This document shows positions 6,344-16,000 of a stretch of DNA of 64,000 nucleotides, piece by piece. The notes under the pieces were generated by a model. It saw nothing but the letters and a program-made list of their open reading frames with translations, had not been told where the DNA came from and searched no databases. Position 1 is the first letter of the stretch. Every line of letters starts with the position of its first letter. Origin of the DNA: Ornithinimicrobium murale (GTDB lineage: Bacteria > Actinomycetota > Actinomycetes > Actinomycetales > Dermatophilaceae); contig NZ_QLVD01000028.1 of the NCBI RefSeq assembly GCF_003352835.1, forward strand, positions 1 through 64,000, in the 5' to 3' direction. The position numbers and the translations under genes were made by a program.

Positions 6344-9295
6344 ATGCCTGACCTGCGCGTGGGTGTGCTCGGCACGCTCGAGGTCCACGTCGACGGGCAC
6401 CCGCGGGTCGTCCCCCCGGGCCGTCAACGGGCCGTGCTGACCTGCCTGCTGGCCCGCGCCGGCCAGCCCGTCTCGGCGGAGGCGCTCATCGACGCGGCGT
6501 GGGGCACCGACCGGCCGCAGAACCCGCCCAAGGCGCTGCGCACCGTCCTGTCCAGGCTCCGCGCGGTGCTGGGCCAGGACGCCATCACGCTGGGCCCGGC
6601 GGGCTATCAGCTCCGCGTCGACGCCCTCGACTGCGACGAGTTCGAGGCCCTGCTGGACCGGTCCAGATCCGCCCCACCGCACCAGGCCAGGGAGCTGCTG
6701 GAGCAGGGGCTGGCGCTGTGGCGGGGACCGGCCTACGGCGAGTATGCCGACGCCTCCTTCGCCACGTCCCGCGCCCAGTCGCTGGAGCAGGCACGGATGG
6801 ATGCGATCGAGGAGCACGCGGCCGCCCTGCTCCAGACCGGCGAACCGTCGGCCACGGTCCCGGACCTGCAGGACCTGCTCGCCGAGCAACCCTTCCGCGA
6901 GCGGGCGGTGGAGCTGCTGGTGACGGCGCTGTACCACGCCGGCCGGCAGACCGAGGCCCTGGAGCGGCTGCGGACCTTCCGCGCGCAGCTCCGGTCCGAG
7001 CTGGGGCTGGATCCCTCACCCGCGCTGACGGCCCTGGAGTCGCGGATCCTCGGCCACGCGCTGGCACCGGTGCGGGCGGCGGAGCCCGCGCTGCCGGAGT
7101 GGCTGGACACCTCGACGGCGTTCATCGGTCGGGAGGACGAGCTCGCCGACGTGCTGGCAGCGGTCTCCACGAGCCGGGTCACCGTCGTCACCGGCCCGGG
7201 AGGGGTCGGCAAGTCCCGGCTGGCGGCCGAGGCTCTCGGAGGCCTGCACCAGAGCCTGGGTCTGCCGGTCGCCGTGGTGGAGCTGGCCCCGGTCGTCCCG
7301 GGCCGGGTGACGCTGACCCTCATGGACCTGCTCGGTCTGCGGCCGACCGGGGCAGGGGCCGGCACTCCGGAGACCGACGTCGACGGCGCGTCGGACGCCC
7401 GACCTCGTGCCGGTGCCGACTCGGCCGTGGGGGACCTGGTGGAGTACCTCGGCGCCGTGCCCCACCTGCTGATGCTCGACAACTGCGAGCACGTCCTGAA
7501 CGAGCTGACCCCGGTGGTCTCGGAGATCGCCAGCCGCTGCCGCGACGTGCGCGTGCTGGCCACCAGCCGGCGCCGACTGGGCGTGGCCTCCGAGCAGGTG
7601 CTCCCTCTGGCCCCGCTCGGGACGCCGGACGCGACGGAGAGTCTCGGTCGGCAGGGGTCGGCTGGCTCCGTCCGGCTGTTCGGGGACCGGGTCCGCCGGC
7701 TGCGGCCGGCCTTCGCGCTGACCGCCGACAACCTCCCCGAGGTCGCCGAGCTGTGCCGGCGCTGCGAGGGGCTCCCGCTGGCGCTCGAGCTCGCGGCCTC
7801 CCGCACCGCCCGGTCCGGCGTCGGCGAGGTGCTCCGCAGGCTGCCGACCGATGCCGTCGGGGAGACCGGAGGGCTCTGGTCCGTGGTCGCCTGGTCCGAC
7901 GGGCTGCTCGCGCCGGACCAGCAGCGCCTGCTCGACTGCCTCACCGTGTTCGCCGACGACTTCACCGCACCGGACGTGGCCAACGTGGTATCGCGGCTCC
8001 CGGGGTGGACCGGCGACCCGGCACCGGCGCTCGCTGAGCTGGTCGAGTCCTCGCTGGTCGTCCCGCGCGACGCCACCGGCGAGCCCCGCTACGGGCTGCT
8101 GGAGATGGTGCGGGCCTTCGCGGCCCGTCGGCTGCAGGAGTCGGGACGCGCGGAGGAGGTCGGGGCCGCCCACGGTGCCTGGGTGCGCGAGCTGGTGACG
8201 GGGATCCGGCAGGACTGGACCCGGCTCGACGGCGCCGTCGTGGGTGCCCGGCTCTCCGCCGCCAGCAGCGAGGTCACCGGTGCGCTGCGCCGGGCACTGG
8301 AGGCCGGGCAGCTCGTCCTGGCCGCGGACATCTCCCACGCCGTCGCGCGCTGCCTGCACTGGACGCCCGGACTGGAGCTGCGCGACCTGATGATCGAGGT
8401 GGGGGAGCGGTGCGCCCAGACGCCCGGACCCGAGGTCGCCGGTGGTGTCGCGGCTGCGGCGTTCGGCCACGCCGAGCGGGGCGACCCCGCACGGGCCCGC
8501 GCGCTCGCCACCGCCGCGCTGGACATGAGCCGTGAGTCCGACGCAGCAGCGATGGCCCACCTCGCACTGGCGGTGGCGGCGATGTATGCCGGGGAGCTGG
8601 CCGACTCCGCCCGCTGGTTCCGCGGTCTGGCCGCCGACCCCGCGCTCCTCGGCGAGGCGAACACGTCGCTGGCGCTGATCGCCTGCTACTGCGATGACCT
8701 CGTGGGCGCGCGGGAGCACGCGCAGATCGCGCTCGCCGCCGGGTCGACCGGCAGCGACGCCTCCCACGCCTTCGCCCGGTATGCGGCGGGCGAGGTCGCG
8801 GCGCGGACGGACCCGACGACGGGGGTCCAGCTGCTCACGGCGGCGGCCGCCGAGGCCGACCGGGTCGGCGCCGAGCAGGTCAGCCGGGTCGCCCGGGTCG
8901 CCCTGTTCGCCCTGCTGGTGCGCGCCGGCCGGGACGAGGAGGCGGCTGCCCTCGGGCTCCGGGTCTGCGCCGACCTGCGCCGGCTGGGGGCCTGGACCCA
9001 GTCCTGGACGCTGGTGCGGATGCTCGCCGAGCTGGTCGCCGAGGCGGGACGGTGGTCGGACGCGGCCTTCCTCCTCGGTGCCGCCGCGGGCGCTGCGGGA
9101 GCACCACCGCCGGTGGGACAGGACATCCAGCGGTATGCCGAGTTGCAGGCGACCCTGTCGGCTCACCTGGGCACGCGCGTCGTGGAGCAGATCCTGGCGC
9201 TGGCCGCGGCCACGCCCCGCGCCCAGGTCCTCAGCCGCGCCGAACGGCTCCTCGCAGAGCTGTCCACCGCCCGGCCAGCCTCGGCAAGTCAGTGA
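6344..9295 (+). CDS. AfsR/SARP-type transcriptional regulator with BTAD and NB-ARC-like ATPase
   Basis: This 983-residue regulator begins with an OmpR-like winged helix (residues 1-90), followed by a bacterial transcriptional activation domain (about 95-240) with the ALYHAGRQTEALERLRTFR signature. A STAND-type ATPase follows with Walker A GPGGVGKS at 284-291 and the LLMLDNCEHVL Walker B region. The C-terminal third is helical and repeat-like, probably a sensor. It resembles AfsR-type activators of secondary metabolism or stress genes. No biosynthetic cluster is next to it; the divergent methyltransferase is the nearest candidate target. The ATG at 6344 starts exactly at the DNA-binding domain, so I prefer it to upstream in-frame starts that overlap the methyltransferase. 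Confidence 0.87.
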   Translation: MPDLRVGVLGTLEVHVDGHPRVVPPGRQRAVLTCLLARAGQPVSAEALIDAAWGTDRPQNPPKALRTVLSRLRAVLGQDAITLGPAGYQLRVDALDCDEFEALLDRSRSAPPHQARELLEQGLALWRGPAYGEYADASFATSRAQSLEQARMDAIEEHAAALLQTGEPSATVPDLQDLLAEQPFRERAVELLVTALYHAGRQTEALERLRTFRAQLRSELGLDPSPALTALESRILGHALAPVRAAEPALPEWLDTSTAFIGREDELADVLAAVSTSRVTVVTGPGGVGKSRLAAEALGGLHQSLGLPVAVVELAPVVPGRVTLTLMDLLGLRPTGAGAGTPETDVDGASDARPRAGADSAVGDLVEYLGAVPHLLMLDNCEHVLNELTPVVSEIASRCRDVRVLATSRRRLGVASEQVLPLAPLGTPDATESLGRQGSAGSVRLFGDRVRRLRPAFALTADNLPEVAELCRRCEGLPLALELAASRTARSGVGEVLRRLPTDAVGETGGLWSVVAWSDGLLAPDQQRLLDCLTVFADDFTAPDVANVVSRLPGWTGDPAPALAELVESSLVVPRDATGEPRYGLLEMVRAFAARRLQESGRAEEVGAAHGAWVRELVTGIRQDWTRLDGAVVGARLSAASSEVTGALRRALEAGQLVLAADISHAVARCLHWTPGLELRDLMIEVGERCAQTPGPEVAGGVAAAAFGHAERGDPARARALATAALDMSRESDAAAMAHLALAVAAMYAGELADSARWFRGLAADPALLGEANTSLALIACYCDDLVGAREHAQIALAAGSTGSDASHAFARYAAGEVAARTDPTTGVQLLTAAAAEADRVGAEQVSRVARVALFALLVRAGRDEEAAALGLRVCADLRRLGAWTQSWTLVRMLAELVAEAGRWSDAAFLLGAAAGAAGAPPPVGQDIQRYAELQATLSAHLGTRVVEQILALAAATPRAQVLSRAERLLAELSTARPASASQ

Positions 9296-9305
9296 TTGGG
9301 AAACC

Positions 9306-9335
9306 TTGACCAGTGCGGTCCGGGACCGACAGTAT
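9306..9335 (+). promoter_or_regulatory. Possible promoter for the M14 carboxypeptidase gene
   Basis: TTGACC at 9306-9311 and CAGTAT at 9330-9335 are separated by 18 bases and lie about 80 bases before the start codon. The -10 match is weak, so this is only a candidate. Confidence 0.3.
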
Positions 9336-9417
9336 GGACGGATCCAACCCCAGCGTCGTCGTTCGGCCAGCAGGTGTGGCTCGACGACAGGCGCTCACAA
9401 CCTGTCGGAGGATCGCA

Positions 9418-12400
9418 ATGACGCGACGCACCCTTGTTTCAGTTCTGGCGGCGGCCGCCCTGGTGGCCGGCCCGCTGGCCGTGGCCTCACCCGGGGACGG
9501 TGCTCCACCAGGTAGTGCCGCCGACGAGGCCGAGGCGCTGCAGCTCCCGGAGGGCGAACAGGCCCTGCTGCGGCTGGAGCTGCCGGACCGGCAGGCCCTG
9601 GACCAGCTGGTGGCCGACGGTGCCGACATCGCCTCCATCCCGGCGGCCTCTCCGGAGGCCCGCGGTGACCGGGTCCTGGTCGACCTGGTGCTCAGCGGCG
9701 CCGAGCTCGAGGAGCTGCAGGCCCAGGGCGCCACCGTCCTGCAGGTCATCCAGCGCGAGGGCGACGCCGCCCGACACTTCGAGGCCAGCCGCGAGGCGGC
9801 CGAGCGCGCGCACCAGTCCGGGCTGAGCAGTCCCACGGCGGATGCCGAGCCCCAGGACACCCTGAGCTTCGACCAGGCCTACTGGTGGACCCAAGGTGAC
9901 CAGACCTTCCTGCAGGTGCAGGTGTCCACGAGCGCGGCCGCGGACCCCGACGTGGAGATCACCGTCGACTGGGAGACCGCCGGCGACAGCGGCAGCTTCG
10001 ACCTCTTCCGCTACGAGGACGCGGGGCAGTACCTCTACCACTTCCACCAGCCCGAGGCCCTGCCGGACACCCCGCTGAGCCTGACCGCCACCTCCAGCGA
10101 GGGCGGCACGGCCAGCGGCCTGCCGACGCCGTGGCCGGGCAGCACGCCGCCGGAGATGCCCGATGACTACCAGCAGGACTTCATCGACGCCTACATGACG
10201 CCGGCCGACATCGACGAGCGGATGGACCGGCTCGCCCAGCAGTATCCCGACCTCGTCGAGATCATCGAGCTGCCCAACCAGACCCACGGTTACAACCGCA
10301 CCGCCAAGGCCTACGTCGGGGACCCCGAGGGAGCCTCCATCGTGGTCGAGTCCGTCGAGTCCGGTGCCTCCGGGATGAACGGCACCGAGGTCAGCCTGGT
10401 CGACCCGGGTGCCCCCGACCAGCCGCTCAGCGGCGAGTATGCCGAGGGCACGCTGACCATCTCCCTGGCCACTGACGCGATGGGTCAGGTGACCAGCACG
10501 ACCGAGGAGGTGTCGGCATACATCAACGAGCAGTTCTCCGAGACCTTCAGCGCCTTCGTGGCGGACGGGTCGGAGGGCCAGACGATGGCACCGGTCGAGG
10601 AGGTCGGGCTGGACGACGGCCTGGATGCCTCGCACCTCAACCCCGAGGGCGCCACCGTGAGGGCGCTGCGCATCGGCGAGCACCGCGACGGGTCCCGGCC
10701 GGGTGTCTACACCTACAGCCAGGAGCACGCCCGCGAGTGGGTCACGCCACTGGCGAACATGGAGTTCGCCGAACGGATGCTGGCCAACTCCGCCACCGAC
10801 GCGGAGACCGCCGCGCTGCTGGAGCAGGTCGAGATCTTCGTGCTGCCGGTCGTCAACCCGGACGGCGCGAACTACTCTTTCTACGACTACAACTGGCAGC
10901 GCAAGAACCTCTCCGACCACTGCGAGGGAGGCAGCCGCGCACCGGTCTATGAGGACAACTGGGGCGTGGACGTCAACCGCAACTACGCGGTCGGGTCGTT
11001 CTTCGACGGCTATGTCGGCGGCTCGGACAACTGCCTGTCCGGGGTCTACTCCGGCACCGAGGAGCTGTCCGAGGCGGAGTCCCGCAACGTGACGGCGATC
11101 GCCGAGATGTTCCCGAACATCACCCACGCGATCAACGTGCACAGCTACGGCGGCTACTTCATGTGGTCCCCGGGTGCCTACAAGGCCGAGGGCCGCGAGC
11201 CGCTGCCCGTGCCGACCCCGGAGGTCGCTGAGGACTTCATGAACGCCGCCCAGAAGATCGTTGGCGCGATCAGCCAGCACCGCGGCACGATGACCTGGCC
11301 GTCCAAGACCGGCCCGGTGGTCGATGTCCTCTACAGCGCCGCCGGCAACTCCGGTGACCACCTGTTCTACGAGCACGACATCTATGCCTGGGACTTCGAG
11401 GTCGGCAACGACCTGTGGAACGAGGAGGCCCAGCGCTGGGAGGGCGTCGGCTTCCAGCCACCTTTCGAGGAGGCGCACGCCGAGTCCCAGGAGTATGCCG
11501 CGGGGCTGGTCGAGCTGGTCCGCATCGCCGCGGACGAGGCGCCGGTGCACCGCCTGGCCGGCGAGGACCGGTACAGCACGGCCGTCGCCATCGGCCAGGA
11601 GGCCTTCCCGGAGAGCCAGACCGCGGTGCTGGTCAGCGGCGCCGCGGAGAGCATGGTCGACGGGCTGGTCGCCGGACCCCTGGGGTATGACATGGAGGCT
11701 CCGGTCCTGCTGACCCGACCCGACAAGCTGTCCGACGCCGTGGCCCAGGACCTGGCTGACCGTGAGGTCACCAACGTGGTCGTGGTCGGCGGACCCACCG
11801 CTGTCGATGAGTCCGTCGTGGACGAGGTGGAGGACATGGGCATCGACGTCGAGCGGGTCGCCGGCGAGAACCGGTATGCCACAGCCGTCGCGGTCGCAGC
11901 CGAGCTGGGCGCCGGCGGTGAGGTCGTGGTCTCCTCCGGTCAGGAAGGACGGCTCGTGGACGCGCTCGCGGTCTCCGGATCCGCGGCTGCCAGTGGCACC
12001 CCGGTGCTGCTGGTCCAGCAGGAGCACGTGCCGAATGTCACCGCAGGTGCGCTGGAGGGCTACTCCTCCTCACTGGCGATCGGTGGGCCGCTGGCCATCT
12101 CCGAGGACGTGCTGGACCTCCTGCCGGATGCCGAGCGCATCGCGGGCGAGGACCGGTACTCCACAGCCACCGCCATCGCCGACCACTATGTCGGCGAGGG
12201 CATGGACGCCACCTCGGTGGCGGTCAGCTCCGGTGCCGACCTCAACCTGGTCGACGCACTGCCCGGCGGCACGCTGGGTGAGGTCATCCTGCTCGCGCAG
12301 ACCGAACGGCTGCCGAACGTGACGACCTCCTGGCTCGAGGGCTCGGCCGAGACCGAGCACGCCTGGGTGCTGGGCGGTGAGATCGCGCTGACCGAGGCAG

Positions 12401-12438
12401 TGGCTGACGCCCTGCGTGAGTTGCTCGCCACCGAGTGA
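9418..12438 (+). CDS. Secreted M14 zinc carboxypeptidase with three cell-wall-binding repeats
   Basis: This protein of 1006 residues has a signal peptide in the first 25 residues. The zinc ligands are all visible: His437 and Glu440 in HAREW, His575 in NVHSYGG, and the catalytic Glu661 in WDFEVGND. The N-terminal 350 residues look like a propeptide and beta-sandwich region. From about residue 708 to the end there are three cell-wall-binding type 2 repeats, each opening with R(L/V/I)AGE(D/N)RY and containing a V(V/L)GG-like turn. These tether proteins to the Gram-positive wall. The enzyme is likely a surface carboxypeptidase acting on peptides or wall stems. The ATG at 9418 follows GGAGGA and precedes the signal peptide. 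It is monocistronic. Confidence 0.9.
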   Translation: MTRRTLVSVLAAAALVAGPLAVASPGDGAPPGSAADEAEALQLPEGEQALLRLELPDRQALDQLVADGADIASIPAASPEARGDRVLVDLVLSGAELEELQAQGATVLQVIQREGDAARHFEASREAAERAHQSGLSSPTADAEPQDTLSFDQAYWWTQGDQTFLQVQVSTSAAADPDVEITVDWETAGDSGSFDLFRYEDAGQYLYHFHQPEALPDTPLSLTATSSEGGTASGLPTPWPGSTPPEMPDDYQQDFIDAYMTPADIDERMDRLAQQYPDLVEIIELPNQTHGYNRTAKAYVGDPEGASIVVESVESGASGMNGTEVSLVDPGAPDQPLSGEYAEGTLTISLATDAMGQVTSTTEEVSAYINEQFSETFSAFVADGSEGQTMAPVEEVGLDDGLDASHLNPEGATVRALRIGEHRDGSRPGVYTYSQEHAREWVTPLANMEFAERMLANSATDAETAALLEQVEIFVLPVVNPDGANYSFYDYNWQRKNLSDHCEGGSRAPVYEDNWGVDVNRNYAVGSFFDGYVGGSDNCLSGVYSGTEELSEAESRNVTAIAEMFPNITHAINVHSYGGYFMWSPGAYKAEGREPLPVPTPEVAEDFMNAAQKIVGAISQHRGTMTWPSKTGPVVDVLYSAAGNSGDHLFYEHDIYAWDFEVGNDLWNEEAQRWEGVGFQPPFEEAHAESQEYAAGLVELVRIAADEAPVHRLAGEDRYSTAVAIGQEAFPESQTAVLVSGAAESMVDGLVAGPLGYDMEAPVLLTRPDKLSDAVAQDLADREVTNVVVVGGPTAVDESVVDEVEDMGIDVERVAGENRYATAVAVAAELGAGGEVVVSSGQEGRLVDALAVSGSAAASGTPVLLVQQEHVPNVTAGALEGYSSSLAIGGPLAISEDVLDLLPDAERIAGEDRYSTATAIADHYVGEGMDATSVAVSSGADLNLVDALPGGTLGEVILLAQTERLPNVTTSWLEGSAETEHAWVLGGEIALTEAVADALRELLATE

Positions 12439-12462
12439 CCGCTGGCTGACTGTCGCACGGAC

Positions 12463-12521
12463 ACGTGCACGGGGACTACCCAAGGATCTTGAGGTCCTTG
12501 GGTAGTTCTCGTGCACGTGCC
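12463..12521 (+). repeat. Dispersed palindromic repeat, copy 1 (also a terminator)
   Basis: A 12-bp stem (12475-12486 with 12495-12506) centred on actaccc/gggtagt is flanked by outer arms acgtgcac (12463-12470) and gtgcacgt (12511-12518), ending in the shared tail CACGTGCC. It lies between the convergent M14 and SRPBCC genes and can act as a bidirectional terminator. Related copies occur at 23948-24009 and 62471-62600. Confidence 0.85.
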
Positions 12522-12546
12522 GCTGTCGTGCGTGACCGGGTGATCG

Positions 12547-13020
12547 TCAGGCACCACTGGAGCGGTCTTGCTCGGCACGCGATGCCAGCTGCTGAAGTGA
12601 GGCCTCGAGCTCTCGTGAGGTCGTGGCTCGTGCACGAGCCAGACGCGCGGGGTCGGTCAACCGACTCCAGTCATACGTGTGGGTCACTGCCGTGCGTGCC
12701 GCGTCGAGCGGTTCGAGCTCCCACCGCCACAGGTGGCCCGGTGGCTCCTGCCCAGGGACGGCCGGGCGCCAGGCGATGAGCCGGCCCTCCTCGAACTCCA
12801 CGACGTGGTTCTCCCGGTCCTGGCCGTTGGTGAGCCTCGTCGTGAAGGTGGCACCCACGGACCGCACTCGCTGACCGGGGGCGGCAGACTCCAAGTTGTC
12901 GTTGCCGTCCCAGTCGGGCTGACGGGACGGGTCAGCGATGAGGTCAAAGATCGCGTCTGCTGCTGCGGCGATCTCGCGGGTGGCGCTCGTGATGCGGGCA
13001 ATGTCCTCGGGGGCAGTCAT
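12547..13020 (-). CDS. SRPBCC family protein
   Basis: This 157-residue protein has the START/SRPBCC ligand-binding fold. The pattern ITSATREIAAAADAIFDLIADPSRQPDWDG at the N-terminus, split over the first strand and helix, is typical of the polyketide-cyclase/dehydrase subgroup. Such proteins bind small hydrophobic ligands; the ligand here is unknown. The ATG at 13020 gives the normal family length, while a longer frame extending under the helicase gene is an antisense artefact. The gene is divergent from the helicase and convergent with the M14 peptidase, with the palindromic repeat between their ends. Confidence 0.8.
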   Translation of the reverse strand: MTAPEDIARITSATREIAAAADAIFDLIADPSRQPDWDGNDNLESAAPGQRVRSVGATFTTRLTNGQDRENHVVEFEEGRLIAWRPAVPGQEPPGHLWRWELEPLDAARTAVTHTYDWSRLTDPARLARARATTSRELEASLQQLASRAEQDRSSGA

Positions 13021-13086
13021 GTCTGTAGTCAAGCACTCACGGTCCGGACGGCAACCCGCGTGCATTTCGGGCGGCGATTTGTGACG

Positions 13087-16000
13087 ATGTCTCCCATGTC
13101 CTCCGAGCGCGTCACCCCACCTCGGCGTGCGCGCGACCAGCAGGGCAGGCGGCAGCGGCAGCAGGGGACCCAGGAACGGCGTGGTGGCCCCCAGCGCGGA
13201 CGGCCGGGAGGGCGTCGACCGCGGCAGGAGCCCAGCCCGCAGCAGCGTGCCGAGCGGCTCGAGTCCCGCCGGGCGATGCTGCCGGCGAAGGTCAACTACC
13301 CGCCGGACCTGCCGGTCGTCGAGCGGCGCGAGGACATCGCGGCGGCGGTCCGCGACCACCAGGTGGTGATCGTCGCCGGAGAGACCGGCTCCGGCAAGAC
13401 CACGCAGCTGCCCAAGATCTGCCTGGAGCTCGGTCGGGGGATCGAGGGCACGATCGGTCACACCCAGCCCCGCCGGATCGCGGCGCGCTCCGTGGCCGAA
13501 CGGATCAGCGAGGAGCTGGGCGTCGAGCTCGGCAGCACGGTCGGCTACCAGGTGCGCTTCACCGACCGGTCGACCAAGGACACGCTGGTCAAGGTGATGA
13601 CCGACGGCATCCTGCTCTCGGAGCTGCAGCGGGACCGCGACCTGCGCCGCTATGACACCCTCATCATTGACGAGGCGCACGAGCGCAGCCTCAACATCGA
13701 CTTCATCCTGGGCTACCTCAAGCAGCTGCTGCCCCGGCGTCCGGACCTGAAGGTGATCATCACCTCGGCCACCATCGACGTGCAGCGCTTCGCCGAGCAC
13801 TTCGCCGACGCCGACGGCCGACCCGCCCCGGTCGTGGAGGTCACCGGCCGCAGCTACCCCGTGGAGGTCCGGTTCCGGCCGCTGACCCGCCCCGGCCCGC
13901 CGGGCAAGGACGGCGTCCCCCGCGACGTCGAGATCGACCAGGTCACCGGCGTCTGCGAGGCCGTCGAGGAACTGTGGACCGAGGACCCCGGTGGGGGACC
14001 GGCCGACATCCTGGTCTTCTGTTCGGGGGAGCGGGAGATCCGCGACGTCGCCGACGCCCTGGACGGCATGAACCTGCCGGCCACCGAGGTGCTGCCGCTC
14101 TATGGCCGACTGTCCGCCGCCGAGCAGCACCGCGTCTTCAGCCGGCACTCCGGGCGCCGGATCGTGGTGTCCACCAACGTCGCCGAGACCTCGCTGACCG
14201 TGCCGGGCATCCGCTACGTCATCGACACCGGCACCGCCCGGATCTCGCGCTACTCCCAGCGGCTGAAGGTGCAGCGCCTGCCGATCGAGCCGATCAGCCA
14301 GGCCAGCGCCAACCAGCGCTCCGGCCGCTGCGGGCGCCTCGCGGACGGCATCGCGATCCGGCTCTACTCCGAGGAGGACTTCGCGGCCCGCCCCGAGTTC
14401 ACCGAGCCGGAGATCCTGCGCACCAACCTGGCCTCGGTCATCCTCCAGATGACCAGCCTGGGTCTGGGCGACATCGGCCGGTTCCCCTTCCTGGAGCCGC
14501 CGGACTCCCGACAGATCGCCGATGGTGTCCGCCTCCTGGACGAGCTCCAGGCGATCGACCCCGACGCGCCGGCGCACCTGCCCCGCAAGCGGCTCACGCC
14601 CTACGGCCGCGCGATCGTGGCGCTGCCGGTCGACCCGCGGCTGGCCCGGATGGTGATCGAGGCCGAGCGCAACGGCGCCCTGCGTGAGGTGCAGGTCATC
14701 GTCTCCGCGCTGTCCATGCAGGATCCGCGCGAGCGGCCGGCCGACAAGCAGGCGCAGGCAGACCAGTCACACGCCCGGTTCAAGGACGAGGACTCCGACT
14801 TCCTGACGCTGCTCAACCTGTGGCGCTATCTCAAGGAGCAGCAGAAGGCCCTGTCGGGCAGCGCGTTCCGGCGCATGTGCAAGCGGGAGTACCTGCACTA
14901 CCTCCGGGTGCGGGAGTGGCAGGACCTGCACACCCAGCTCAAGGCGGCCACCAAGTCGCAGGGGCTGCAGCCCAACAGCAACGAGGCCTCCGGCGACCAG
15001 GTGCACCAGTCGCTGCTGGCCGGGCTGCTCTCGCACGTCGGTCTCTATGACCGGGACAAGCGGGAGTATGCCGGGGCGCGCGGGGCGCGCTTCGTCATCC
15101 AGCCCGGTTCGGTGCTGCACCGCAGGAACCCGGACTGGGTGATGACCGCCGAGCTGGTCGAGACCACCCGGCTCTGGGCGCGGGTCAACGCACCGACCGA
15201 CCCGGCGTGGGTCGAGCGCGCGGCCGCCCACCTGGTCAAGCGCTCCTACTCCGAGCCGCGCTGGTCCCGCAGCCGGGCCTCGGCCGTGGCGACCGAGCGC
15301 GTCACCCTCTACGGTGTCCCGCTGGTCGCCGACCGCAACGTCGCCTACGGCCGGATCGACCCTGAGGTGGCCCGCGACCTGTTCATCCGGCACGGGCTGG
15401 TTGAGGGCGACTGGGACACCCGGCACGACTTCTTCCACGCCAACCGCCGCCTGATCCGCGACCTCGGCGAGCTCGAGGCCCGGGCACGCCGCCGCGACAT
15501 CCTGGTGGATGACGAGACCCTGGTCGACTTCTATGAGGCGCGGATCCCGGCCGAGGTCGTCTCGGGAGCGCACTTCGACACCTGGTGGAAGCAGGCGCGC
15601 CGCGAGGACGCCCACTTGCTGACCTTCACCGAGGACCTGTTGGTCAGCGACGACGCCTCGCTGGTCAGTGACCAGGACTATCCGGGCACCTGGCGCCAGG
15701 GCGAGCTGGAGCTCGCCGTCACCTACCAGTTCGAGCCGGGTTCCGGCTCGGACGGCGTGACGGTGCACATCCCGATCGAGGTGCTCAACCGGGTGCGTCC
15801 GGACGGCTTCGACTGGCAGGTGCCGGGCCTGCGCGAGGAGCTGGCCACCGCTCTGGTGAAGTCGCTGCCCAAGGACATCCGCCGCAACTTCGTGCCCGCC
15901 CCGGACCACGCCCGCAGGGCACTGGCCGCCATCGGCGAGCCGCGCGATGAGCAGGAGACCCTCGTCGAGGCCCTGGCCGACGAGCTCACCGCCCGCAGGG

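Noticed and set aside
9487-12027. 846-residue minus-strand frame opposite the M14 peptidase
   Set aside because: It lacks recognisable domains and is a shadow of a gene with clear zinc ligands and signal peptide.
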